From Clostridiales bacterium (GTDB lineage Bacteria; Bacillota; Clostridia; Oscillospirales; CAG-272), in NCBI GenBank assembly GCA_004554105.1, contig SFNW01000048.1, positions 1 through 13,008 of the forward strand: a stretch of 13,008 nucleotides of DNA, read 5' to 3'. Below the pieces are notes generated by a model, which saw only the letters and a list, made by a program, of their open reading frames with translations, had not been told where the DNA came from and did no database searches. Numbering within the stretch: the stretch's first letter is position 1; each line of letters starts with the position of its first letter. A program made the translations under genes and the position numbers. Shown here in pieces: positions 6,455-13,008 of this stretch.

Positions 6455-7822
6455 ATGACGAAAAAGAAAAAGATACTGCTCGGTGCGGTCATTGCGCTTG
6501 TCGCTGTCGCCGCCGTGCTGGTCGGCGTTTTCTTCGCAAAGTCGAATATGACGGCGTCGGAGCTGACCGTAGACGAGGCACAGGCGTTGATTGACGCGGC
6601 GCTTGACGCCATGCCGGGCGAACTTGCGCGCAATTCCGTCAAGTACATAGCCGAAGAGAGCCGCGTGACCGTTAAAGAGCTGGAATACGGCGTTTCCAAG
6701 GATATACGGGCGGCGTGCGAGGTCACGACCATTGACGCGGGCACGGTTATCCGTGCGCATACCGACGAACTGCTCAATGTCGATACGATAGACCCCGCGA
6801 CCGGCATCGAAATGACCTCGACCAAGCTCAAGCTGAAAATCGACGGCAAGCTGCTCGCTTTGCTTGAAAGCGCTGAGCCCGTAATGCGTGAGATTACGAT
6901 TACGCTCTATGAGACGAAGGACGGTTTCGTCGTCTATACGCCCGACGAGGTGGTCGACGCCTGCTTCGGCGGCGTGGTTTCCGCCGCAAAAGAGGTCACC
7001 GCGCTGAAAAGCATCACGGTCGACGGCGCCGCGGTCACGGTCAATACCAACCTCAAAAAGGGACTCACCGAGTGCGTCAAGCTGAACTACAGCGCAAAGC
7101 AGCCCGATGTGTCGGTGCCGCTCGTCAAGTGGTTCAACAACCTGAAATACGACTTCTACCGCAATTTCATTCAGAACGACAACTGGCGCTACATCACCAA
7201 GGGGCTTTGGGTGACCGTCCGCGTGACCTTCTTTGCGGTCATCATCGGCATCGTCCTCGGCTTTTTGGTCGCCATTGTCCGCTGCACGAATGAAAAGACC
7301 GGCAAGCTGAAGCTTGCCAACGCCATCTGCAAGATTTATCTGACCGTACTGCGCGGCACGCCGGTGCTCGTTCAGCTCATGATTATCTATTTTGTCATCT
7401 TTATGCCGATCGGCATTGACAAATTCCTTGCGGCGGTCATTTGCTTCGGTCTGAATTCGGGCGCGTATGTTGCCGAAATCGTCCGCGGCGGCATCATGTC
7501 GATTGACGCGGGGCAGATGGAGGCGGGACGCAGTCTCGGCTTCGGCTACGCGCAGACGATGCTCTACATCATCATGCCGCAGACCTTCAAGGCGGTGTTG
7601 CCCGCGCTGGCAAACGAGTTTATCGTGCTGCTCAAGGAGACCTCGGTCTCGGCGTACATCGGACTCAACGACCTTGCGCGCGGCGGCGATATTATCCGCG
7701 GCGTCACCTACAGCGCGTTTATGCCGCTGATTGCGGTCGCACTGGTTTACCTTGTCGTCGTCGTATTCTTACAGTGGCTTGTCGGCAAGCTTGAGAGGAG
7801 GCTGCGCAGCAATGAGCGATAA
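6455..7822 (+). CDS. Amino acid ABC transporter permease with large N-terminal extracytoplasmic domain
   Basis: This 455-residue permease is about twice the usual 215-230 residues of the HisMQ/GlnP family. The C-terminal half (about 235-455) is a standard permease: NWRYITKGLWVTVRVTFFAV opens it, and LRGTPVLVQLMIIYF and NSGAYVAEIVRGGI follow. The EAA loop, which docks on the ATPase, starts at Glu356 (EAGRSLGFGY) and runs to IIMPQ. The N-terminal part is unusual. Lys-rich residues 2-6 and one membrane helix (about 7-28) are followed by some 200 hydrophilic residues that should face outside, with no motif I recognise (LTVDEAQALIDAAL near 37, then mixed beta-like segments up to 215). It does not look like a second binding protein. 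The ATG at 6455 follows AGGGGA. The gene overlaps the ATPase gene by 11 bp. No stop or frame change separates the two parts, so the fusion is real in this sequence. Confidence 0.9.
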   Translation: MTKKKKILLGAVIALVAVAAVLVGVFFAKSNMTASELTVDEAQALIDAALDAMPGELARNSVKYIAEESRVTVKELEYGVSKDIRAACEVTTIDAGTVIRAHTDELLNVDTIDPATGIEMTSTKLKLKIDGKLLALLESAEPVMREITITLYETKDGFVVYTPDEVVDACFGGVVSAAKEVTALKSITVDGAAVTVNTNLKKGLTECVKLNYSAKQPDVSVPLVKWFNNLKYDFYRNFIQNDNWRYITKGLWVTVRVTFFAVIIGIVLGFLVAIVRCTNEKTGKLKLANAICKIYLTVLRGTPVLVQLMIIYFVIFMPIGIDKFLAAVICFGLNSGAYVAEIVRGGIMSIDAGQMEAGRSLGFGYAQTMLYIIMPQTFKAVLPALANEFIVLLKETSVSAYIGLNDLARGGDIIRGVTYSAFMPLIAVALVYLVVVVFLQWLVGKLERRLRSNER

Positions 7823-8561
7823 TTCAAACGCACTGATTCGCGTAAGCGGTCTCAAGGTGTATTACAAGGACGGTGCAATCAAGGCACTCGACGGCGTCGA
7901 CGCGGAAATCAAGCGCGGCGAGGTCGTCGTCGTCATCGGGCCGTCCGGCTCGGGCAAATCGACCTTTCTGCGCTCGCTGAATCTGCTTGAGACCCCGACG
8001 GCGGGGACGATTGAGTTTGACGGCGTCAACATCACCGACCCCAAGGTCGACATCAATCTGCACCGCCGCAAAATGGGCATGGTGTTCCAGCATTTCAATC
8101 TGTTCCCGCACATGACTATCTTACGCAACATGACGCTTGCGCCGACCAAACTGCTCAAAAAGTCCAAGGCGGACGCCGAGAAAAAGGCGATGGAACTGCT
8201 GACGCGTGTCGGGCTTGCCGACCGCGCGGGCGCGTACCCGTCGCAGCTTTCGGGCGGGCAGAAGCAGCGTATCGCCATTGTCCGCGCACTCTGCATGGAG
8301 CCTGAGGTCATGCTGTTTGACGAGCCGACGAGCGCGCTCGACCCCGAAATGGTCGGCGAGGTGCTTTCAGTCATGAAGCAACTTGCCGCCGAGGGCATGA
8401 CGATGGTCGTCGTCACGCATGAAATGGGCTTTGCCAAAGAGGTCGCCGACCGCGTCCTCTTCATCGACGGCGGCAAAATCCTCGAAGAGGGAACGCCGAA
8501 GCAGATTTTCGAGCAACCGCAAAATCAGCGCACTATCGACTTTTTGTCGAAGGTGCTGTAA
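7812..8561 (+). CDS. Amino acid ABC transporter ATP-binding protein
   Basis: This 249-residue cytoplasmic ATPase powers the importer and belongs to the GlnQ/HisP group. In order it shows Walker A GPSGSGKST (43-51), Q-loop Gln93 in VFQHFNLFPHMT, signature LSGGQKQR (146-153), Walker B VMLFDEPTSALDPE (from 166) and switch His203 in VVTHEMGFA. Its length is typical for the family, with no C-terminal regulatory domain. The ATG at 7812 overlaps the last 11 bp of the permease gene, with GGAGG about ten bases upstream (GAGAGGAGGCTG); an in-frame open stretch reaching back to 7731 lies inside the permease gene and is rejected. A strong terminator follows directly. The residues around the ligand site are not in this subunit, so it says nothing about substrate choice. 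Confidence 0.95.
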   Translation: MSDNSNALIRVSGLKVYYKDGAIKALDGVDAEIKRGEVVVVIGPSGSGKSTFLRSLNLLETPTAGTIEFDGVNITDPKVDINLHRRKMGMVFQHFNLFPHMTILRNMTLAPTKLLKKSKADAEKKAMELLTRVGLADRAGAYPSQLSGGQKQRIAIVRALCMEPEVMLFDEPTSALDPEMVGEVLSVMKQLAAEGMTMVVVTHEMGFAKEVADRVLFIDGGKILEEGTPKQIFEQPQNQRTIDFLSKVL

Positions 8562-8601
8562 AGCAACAAAAAAACGCCCTGCGGGGCGTTTTTTTGCTGC
8601 T
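8562..8601. terminator. Strong bidirectional terminator after the importer operon
   Basis: AGCAACAAAAAAACGCCC (8562-8579) pairs with 8584-8601 at 17 of 18 positions around a TGCG loop. The GC core GCCC/GGGC is flanked by A7 on one side and T7 on the other, so it can stop transcription from either direction. It starts immediately after the ATPase stop codon. Confidence 0.92.
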
Positions 8602-8631
8602 TTGAGAAATCCTGCGGCTTGCGGTTTTGAC

Positions 8632-8764
8632 TTTGGAAACGGGCATTTTGTACTATTCGGCAGTTTTGTAGTTTTCGACGAACGAATCTCGCGACTTTGC
8701 CAAATCTCCTTGACTTTCCATTGCTTGTATGGAAAAATAGAGTTTGGAAAAAGCGGGCATTTTG
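8632..8764. repeat. Two near-identical direct repeats upstream of the SDR gene
   Basis: TTTGGAAA-CGGGCATTTTG (8632-8650) and TTTGGAAAAAGCGGGCATTTTG (8743-8764) are the same apart from three extra bases. The second ends 20 bp before the start of the SDR gene. Between them, TTGACT (8710-8715) with AAAAAT 17 bases on (8733-8738) is a weak promoter candidate, so the repeats could be operators on each side of it. The rest of 8602-8784 shows no gene or strong hairpin. A simple local duplication is the alternative. Confidence 0.45.
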
Positions 8765-8784
8765 CCTGATTGCGAGGTAAGGAA

Positions 8785-9522
8785 ATGATACTTTCTTCTA
8801 AGAAAATTATGGTCATCGGCGCAAGCCGCGGCATTGGCGAAGCGATTGCGCTTGCCTGCGCTGCAGAGGGGGCAGACCTTGTATTAACCGGCAGAAATGC
8901 CGACACGCTCACCGCTGTTTGTGACAAGCTGAAAGAATATCCCGTCAAGACATCTACACTGGTTTGGGACGTCTCGGACGTGGCAAAAGCGCCCGACATG
9001 ATGGCGGCTGCCGCCGCGGCGATGGGCGGGCTTGACGTTGTCATTCATAATGCGGGCGTGGTCGATCACGAAAAATTTCTTGCCGTCACCGAAGAGGGGT
9101 GGGACAGAGTCTTTGACATCAATGTCAAAGGCGCATTCTTCTCGATTCAGGCCGCGGCAAACTACTTCCTTGACAACAACGACCGCGAAGTCAAGGGCAA
9201 AATCGTGGTGATCAGCTCGGAGACGGGACATCAGCCGCACCCCACGCCCTACGGTATGTCGAAATGGAGCGTCATGGGAATGTGCCAAGGCATGGCAAAG
9301 AAACTCTTTAAACTCGGCGTTGTCATTTCCAACATCGCGCCCGGACCGGTCACCACCGAAATGATGAACTGGTCGGAGGGAAAATCCGACGCATGGCCGA
9401 GTGCTTTCGGCCGCATGGCATATCCAAACGAAATCGCAGACCTCGCCGTATTCCTTGCCTCGGACAAGAGCAATCGCATTGCGGGGCAGCCGATTTACAT
9501 TAACGGCGGTCTGAACTGCTGA
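8785..9522 (+). CDS. Short-chain dehydrogenase/reductase (classical SDR)
   Basis: This 245-residue Rossmann-fold enzyme is predicted to interconvert an alcohol and a ketone or aldehyde with a nicotinamide cofactor. The nucleotide motif is GASRGIG (12-18), with Arg15 and Arg37 (LTGRNAD) favouring NADP(H). HNAG (88-91), Asn113 and the catalytic Ser144/145 (VVISSETG), Tyr156 and Lys160 (YGMSK) are all present, as is the closing YINGG. Length is normal for the FabG-like class. The ATG at 8785 follows GAGGTAAGGA; a TTG five codons earlier is less likely. The gene is 13 bp ahead of the glycyl radical enzyme gene, so the two are almost certainly co-transcribed and should share a pathway, for example by reducing the carbonyl product or making the hydroxylated substrate. 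The substrate is unknown. A bile-acid hydroxysteroid dehydrogenase role cannot be excluded but has no direct support. Confidence 0.9.
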   Translation: MILSSKKIMVIGASRGIGEAIALACAAEGADLVLTGRNADTLTAVCDKLKEYPVKTSTLVWDVSDVAKAPDMMAAAAAAMGGLDVVIHNAGVVDHEKFLAVTEEGWDRVFDINVKGAFFSIQAAANYFLDNNDREVKGKIVVISSETGHQPHPTPYGMSKWSVMGMCQGMAKKLFKLGVVISNIAPGPVTTEMMNWSEGKSDAWPSAFGRMAYPNEIADLAVFLASDKSNRIAGQPIYINGGLNC

Positions 9523-9535
9523 CGGAGGATTAACC

Positions 9536-11671
9536 ATGAAACAAGAAGCGATTGAACGTATACAGACCCTTCGCGAATTCTATATGCAGAGCCCCGTTTT
9601 TGTCGAGCGCGTCACGTTTCACCGCGCGCGCCGTCAAAAACTCAACTTTTTGCGCGACCTGTCGGCAAGCCATCTGAATCGGTATCTCTATTCCACGCGT
9701 ATGCGCACGGCGCACGCAGATGCCTACCTGCTCGACAATATGGAGCCGGTTATCAACGACGGCGAGCTGCTTGTCGGTCTGCCCGACCTCACGCCGCTGT
9801 CTCCCGAGGAGCAGGCGGAGCTTGACACGCTGGAGAAAGCCTATTACATGGCGCCCACAGACGCGCCGATTACCGCTGCGCACATGGCACTTGACTATCG
9901 AAAGCTCTTGAAAGTCGGTGTCAAGGGCTTGCTTGACGAGGTCAACTGCCGCGCGGGCGCGTTGAATCCGAATCTGCCCGAGAACATCGAAAAAATCGAG
10001 TTCTATGATTGCTGCCGCATGGAGCTTGAGGCACTGGTGCGCCTCCAGCACCGTTATGAAGAGAAGGCGCGCAAAATGGCGGAAACCGCCACCGGCAAGC
10101 GGCGCGACGAGCTGCTTGACATCGCCGAGATGATGTCGCAGGTACCCGAAAAGCCCGCCCGCACCTTCCGCGAGGGACTCGAATCCATGCACTTCTACAA
10201 TGTGATGCTGTGGGATCTTTTCTACTTCGGTCGTGTGGACCAATACCTGATTGATTTGTACAATGCAGACCTCGCTGCCGGACGCATCACGCACGAAGAC
10301 GCGGTGGAGCTCTACGCTTGCTTTTTGCTGCTTCCCGAGGCGTACATTCTGCCGAACGTGGCACTTGACGCCATGGTCGGCGGCTCGGACGAGTACGGCA
10401 ACACGGTGGAAAACGAAGTTACGCATATTGCGATTGAAGCCATCGAATATGCGCGCAGTGCCAACGGCAAGGTCAGCCTTGCGGTCACCGACGGCACAAG
10501 CGAAGAGCTGCTGCGCAAGGCGATTCGACTGAACGCAATGGGCTGCGCGCAGCCTGCCTTCTTCAATGATCGCACGATTGTCGAGGGCTTTCGCCGCATG
10601 GGCGTCCCCGACTGCGACGCGCACGAATACTGCAATACCGGCTGCGTGGAGATGACGCCCGTCGGCAAATCGGGCATTCATGTGGTTTCCCCCTATCACA
10701 ATCTCCCCGCCATTCTTTTGCGCGCGATGAAAGAATGCGCGGACGCAAAGGATTTCGATGACTTTTTCCGCGGATTTGAGCGTGTGCTGGCAGACGAAAT
10801 TGCCAGCCGCAACCTTTTCCGCAACCGCGCGCAAATGGAACGCGCCCGCAACGGACGCGAGCCCTACCGTGCATCCTGCCTGATCAACGACTGCCTTGTC
10901 AAGGGATCGGCGGTGGACGCGGGCGGCGCACGCTACAACTTTGTCGAGCCGAATTTCCTCGGATTCTCCAACACGGTGGACTCGCTCGTGGTCATCGCAA
11001 AACTGGTATTTGAAAGCGGCGAGCTGACGCTCCCCGAGCTTTCGGCGATTTGCGAGCACGACTTTGCGGAAAACGAGGCACTGCGGGCTAAAATCATCAA
11101 TAAACTGCCGCATTACGGCACGGACGACCCGTTTGCCGACGGAATGGCAAAGCGGGTTTCCGATGCGATTCTCGCCGGCTGCAAAGGGCTGTTTACCTAT
11201 CGCGGCTCTTTCCTCGTCCCCGGTGCGTTCTCGTACTGGGAGCACGCCACGCACGGCAGCCGCACGGGCGCAACGCCGGACGGTCGCCGCGCCGGATATC
11301 CGCTCTCCTCGGGCTCTTCTCCCGTGCAGGGGCGTGAAACCAAAGGCCCGACGGCGGCTATGCTTTCCTGTCTCTCTTGGGACCAGGCCGACTTTATGGG
11401 CGGTCTTGCGACCAACATGAAGTTTACGCCGAGTTGTATGCAGGGAGAAGCCGAGGACAAAATGTTAGAGTTTATTCGCACGTTTATGAAACTCGGCGGA
11501 TTCCAGCTGCAGCTCAATGCGGTCAGCCGCGAAACCCTGCTTGATGCCCGCGAACACCCCGAGGCACATCGGGATTTGCTCGTGCGGGTCGGCGGCTTCT
11601 CTGCCTACTTTGTCAAGCTTTCGCCCGAAATGCAGCAGGAGATTATCGATCGAAATGAACACACGCTCTGA
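9536..11671 (+). CDS. Glycyl radical enzyme of unknown substrate (pyruvate formate-lyase-like)
   Basis: This 711-residue, oxygen-sensitive cytoplasmic enzyme has two family domains: a PFL-like barrel (about 10-560) and the C-terminal glycyl radical domain (about 575-711). The thiyl-radical Cys370 and the general-base Glu372 lie in YCNTGCVEMT. The radical Gly687 lies in VRVGGFSAYF. Flanking signatures are GARYNFVEPN, HGSRTGATPDGRRAG, SSPVQGRETKGPTA, NMKFTPS and GGFQLQLNAVSRETL. It is closer to the dehydratase/lyase (glycerol dehydratase, choline lyase) type than to true pyruvate formate-lyase, which has paired Cys at the active site. It is shorter than the usual 760-850 residues, and GCVEMT replaces the GCVEPQ I recall for glycerol dehydratase. 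No N-terminal microcompartment-targeting extension or shell genes are present. The ATG follows ACGGAGGATTAACC. The gene overlaps its activase by 17 bp. The reaction, probably a dehydration or C-X bond cleavage, is not assignable here. Confidence 0.92.
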   Translation: MKQEAIERIQTLREFYMQSPVFVERVTFHRARRQKLNFLRDLSASHLNRYLYSTRMRTAHADAYLLDNMEPVINDGELLVGLPDLTPLSPEEQAELDTLEKAYYMAPTDAPITAAHMALDYRKLLKVGVKGLLDEVNCRAGALNPNLPENIEKIEFYDCCRMELEALVRLQHRYEEKARKMAETATGKRRDELLDIAEMMSQVPEKPARTFREGLESMHFYNVMLWDLFYFGRVDQYLIDLYNADLAAGRITHEDAVELYACFLLLPEAYILPNVALDAMVGGSDEYGNTVENEVTHIAIEAIEYARSANGKVSLAVTDGTSEELLRKAIRLNAMGCAQPAFFNDRTIVEGFRRMGVPDCDAHEYCNTGCVEMTPVGKSGIHVVSPYHNLPAILLRAMKECADAKDFDDFFRGFERVLADEIASRNLFRNRAQMERARNGREPYRASCLINDCLVKGSAVDAGGARYNFVEPNFLGFSNTVDSLVVIAKLVFESGELTLPELSAICEHDFAENEALRAKIINKLPHYGTDDPFADGMAKRVSDAILAGCKGLFTYRGSFLVPGAFSYWEHATHGSRTGATPDGRRAGYPLSSGSSPVQGRETKGPTAAMLSCLSWDQADFMGGLATNMKFTPSCMQGEAEDKMLEFIRTFMKLGGFQLQLNAVSRETLLDAREHPEAHRDLLVRVGGFSAYFVKLSPEMQQEIIDRNEHTL

Positions 11672-12536
11672 GCGCGGCATTCTCTTTGACGTGCAGCGGT
11701 TTTGTCTGCACGACGGGCCCGGTATCCGCACCACCGTCTTTTTCAAGGGCTGCCCGCTGAACTGCGCTTGGTGTCACAACCCCGAGTCGAAATCTCCGTT
11801 GCCCGAGCTTTCCTTTCATCGCGAAAGCTGTATCGGCTGCGGCGAATGCAAAAAGGCCTGCACGCATGAGAATTGCGTTCACTGCTTTGCCTGCGCGGGT
11901 GCTTGCCCGAGCGGCGCGCGCACAAAAATCGGCTACGAATCCACCGTCGACGAGGTTATTGCCACAGCACTCCGCGACCGTCCCTTTTATGGGCAGGACG
12001 GGGGCGTGACAATTTCGGGCGGCGAGCCGTTTATGCAGCCGGCGTTTCTGCTTGCCGTTTTAGAGGCGGCAAAAGAGCACGGACTGCACACCGCGATTGA
12101 GACCTCGGGCGCGGCGAAAGAATCCGACCTGCTTGCCGCCGCGGCATACACCGACCTCTTTCTCTTTGACATCAAGGGGATTCCGGGAGAGACGCACAGG
12201 CAGTATGTTGGCTGCGACGGGCAAAGTCTGCACGACAACCTGCGTCTGCTTGATGCGCACGGGGCAAAGAGCGTTTTGCGCTGTCCGATTGTCCCGGGTG
12301 TGCAAGACAACGCCGCGCATTTTGCCTATCTGGCGCGCCTTGCAAAAGAATTGCGCCATGTCACCGAAATTGACATTGAGCCGTATCACACGGCAGGTCT
12401 TGCCAAGGCAAAAGACCTTGGCAGGACGGACGTTTTCACGGTTGAAAACTACGACAAGGCCGCATTTCGCGGGAAGATTGAGCGGGAGTTTTTGCCCCTG
12501 CTTGCCGATGTCGGTGTTCCCGTTTCACTGTATTAA
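11655..12536 (+). CDS. Glycyl radical enzyme activating enzyme (radical SAM)
   Basis: This 293-residue enzyme installs the radical on Gly687 of the upstream enzyme by cleaving S-adenosylmethionine. The radical-SAM cluster ligands are Cys33, Cys37 and Cys40 (CPLNCAWC), after the family opening HDGPGIRTTVFFKG. A ferredoxin-like insert carries two more CX2CX2CX3C sets, Cys59-62-65-69 and Cys74-77-80-84, with only four residues between them. The SAM-binding GGEPFMQP lies near residue 116. FDIKG and EIDIEPYHTAGLAKAKDLG complete the usual pattern, and the length is typical for three-cluster activases. The ATG at 11655 overlaps the end of the radical-enzyme gene by 17 bp, with CAGGAG about 12 bases upstream; an open stretch back to 11517 lies inside that gene and is rejected. 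A strong terminator follows, so this is the last gene of the operon. Confidence 0.94.
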   Translation: MNTRSERGILFDVQRFCLHDGPGIRTTVFFKGCPLNCAWCHNPESKSPLPELSFHRESCIGCGECKKACTHENCVHCFACAGACPSGARTKIGYESTVDEVIATALRDRPFYGQDGGVTISGGEPFMQPAFLLAVLEAAKEHGLHTAIETSGAAKESDLLAAAAYTDLFLFDIKGIPGETHRQYVGCDGQSLHDNLRLLDAHGAKSVLRCPIVPGVQDNAAHFAYLARLAKELRHVTEIDIEPYHTAGLAKAKDLGRTDVFTVENYDKAAFRGKIEREFLPLLADVGVPVSLY

Positions 12537-12589
12537 AAAAACCGAGAGGCGTGCGCGGGATGTCATTAACGGAGAATTGAAGGCGGTAT

Positions 12590-12627
12590 GTAACCGGAAG
12601 GCATTTTGCCTTCCGGTTACTGCTTTT
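12590..12627 (+). terminator. Terminator of the SDR-GRE-activase operon
   Basis: GTAACCGGAAGGC (12590-12602) and its exact complement (12608-12620) form a 13-bp stem around ATTTT, followed by TGCTTTT. It begins 53 bp after the activase stop. It also marks the point after which base composition becomes clearly richer in A and T. Confidence 0.85.
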
Positions 12628-12663
12628 AAGCAGTTTTGGTGGTGGGGTGTGCGAGGACTTCAA

Positions 12664-12748
12664 TGGCAGGTATCTTGGCTATATAAGGATAGTCGTACTG
12701 CCAGGATTCAAGAAACCCACAGTAAACAAAAAATATGAATATTTTTTG
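12664..12748. repeat. Inverted repeats in a 363-bp stretch without a confident gene
   Basis: The stretch 12537-12899 has no confident gene. After the terminator it holds TGGCAG/CTGCCA arms (12664-12669, 12698-12703), which enclose a weaker TATCTT/AAGGATA pairing. It also holds the AT palindrome CAAAAAATAT-GA-ATATTTTTTG (12727-12748), with perfect 10-bp arms. The palindrome ends 48 bp before a very strong ribosome binding site, so it may be an operator, a terminator for leftward or rightward transcripts, or an element boundary. No clear -35/-10 pair could be assigned. Confidence 0.4.
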
Positions 12749-12795
12749 TAAAAAGGGACTAAGTTCGCAATTTCAGACGGTTATATTGATAGTAT

Positions 12796-12948
12796 GGGAG
12801 GAGGCGTATTATGAAGTAGTGTACATTTGCCGAATCGGCAAAGCATCTGCGCAAATTGAACGAGGACTATGTGGTTCTCTTATACGGAGTGAATAAACTA
12901 TGGACATTTTTCGCTTTATTAACTCACGGGATATCCGGGAATACCTGA
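12796..12948 (+). pseudogene. Optimal ribosome binding site followed by ATG-AAG-TAG; start-stop leader or broken small gene
   Basis: GGGAGGAGG (12796-12804), six bases before ATG at 12811, is the best ribosome binding site in the window, yet the third codon is TAG. Beyond the stop the same frame stays open to TGA at 12948, reading CTFAESAKHLRKLNEDYVVL and then YGVNKLW, which looks protein-like at first and overlaps the next gene. It may be a small gene broken by a nonsense change, or a two-codon leader that controls the next gene. No homologue is recognised. Confidence 0.35.
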
Positions 12949-13008
12949 AAAGCCAGAACTATCCCTTCACCTCTTTGGAAGCGGCTTGGCTGATCTATCA
13001 GTGCCGCT
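12900..13008 (+). CDS. Small conserved hypothetical protein, 3' end beyond the window
   Basis: The first 36 residues are visible, starting MDIFRFINSRDIREYLKSQN and containing SLEAAWLIYQCR near the cut end. From memory, this opening resembles a family of short hypothetical proteins common in gut Clostridia, often near accessory or mobile genes; I cannot confirm this or give a function. CGGAG lies about ten bases before the ATG, which is weaker than the site at 12796. There is no signal peptide or membrane segment in the visible part. The surrounding DNA is more AT-rich than the operons to the left, which would fit acquired DNA. Confidence 0.65.
   Translation, partial: MDIFRFINSRDIREYLKSQNYPFTSLEAAWLIYQCR

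Noticed and set aside
5431..6849. 472-codon minus-strand open frame across the binding protein and permease genes
   Set aside because: It crosses two real genes, the promoter and the terminator, and its repeats mirror the TEAT linker.
8785..9522. Calling the SDR a bile-acid hydroxysteroid dehydrogenase because a bile salt hydrolase is nearby
   Set aside because: It belongs to a separate operon with a glycyl radical enzyme 7 kb away, and general SDR motifs do not identify a steroid substrate.
9530..11254. 574-codon minus-strand open frame opposite the glycyl radical enzyme gene
   Set aside because: It is a long shadow frame in GC-rich DNA; the translation lacks any motif, whereas the plus strand has all catalytic residues.
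9536..11671. Calling the radical enzyme pyruvate formate-lyase
   Set aside because: The active site is GCVE with a single Cys and a Glu, not the adjacent Cys pair of true pyruvate formate-lyase.
12664..12703. tRNA or other standard small RNA gene
   Set aside because: The arms are short and there is no cloverleaf, anticodon arm or CCA-type acceptor; a weak hairpin only.

Overview
This 13,008-base window looks like chromosomal DNA of an anaerobic, gut-type, fairly GC-rich Clostridia (Oscillospiraceae/Ruminococcaceae-like). The grounds are a bile salt hydrolase, an oxygen-sensitive glycyl radical enzyme with its radical-SAM activase, strong GGAGG-type ribosome binding sites, and Gram-positive gene layouts. 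The assignment is inference from gene content; no rRNA or other marker gene is present.

Layout. (1) Positions 1-248 hold no gene, only inverted repeats; one is a good terminator for leftward transcription. (2) Positions 249-4197 hold four leftward genes. In transcription order these are a membrane acyltransferase of the acyltransferase-3 family, a beta-lactamase-fold serine hydrolase (14-bp overlap with the first), a two-domain ferredoxin-like protein, and a choloylglycine hydrolase of bile-salt-hydrolase type. (3) At 4224-4288 two well-formed sigma-A-type promoters stand back to back and fire outward, leftward into the acyltransferase and rightward into a type I L-asparaginase (4320-5330). 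(4) Positions 5331-8601 hold a polar amino acid ABC importer: lipoprotein binding protein, permease and ATPase. It has a near-consensus promoter, ARG-box-like sites upstream, an intrinsic terminator between binding protein and permease, and a strong terminator at the end. (5) Positions 8785-12536 form a tight three-gene operon: a short-chain dehydrogenase (SDR), a 711-residue glycyl radical enzyme (GRE), and its radical-SAM activating enzyme. It is closed by a 13-bp-stem terminator. (6) From about 12,621 the DNA becomes visibly more AT-rich and holds a palindrome, an optimal ribosome binding site followed by ATG-AAG-TAG, and the first 36 codons of a small protein that runs off the window.

How the genes may work together. 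Three carbon-nitrogen amide hydrolases or candidates (bile salt hydrolase, serine hydrolase, asparaginase) lie within 5 kb beside an amino acid importer, which suggests scavenging of amino acids and nitrogen in the gut. The SDR-GRE-activase operon is the best candidate for an undescribed pathway. The GRE has the thiyl-radical Cys and radical Gly of the family, but it is short, carries GCVEMT where I recall GCVEPQ in glycerol dehydratase, and has no microcompartment genes beside it. Its substrate cannot be assigned from this sequence. A second unusual item is the permease, which carries a roughly 200-residue extracytoplasmic N-terminal domain of unknown function.
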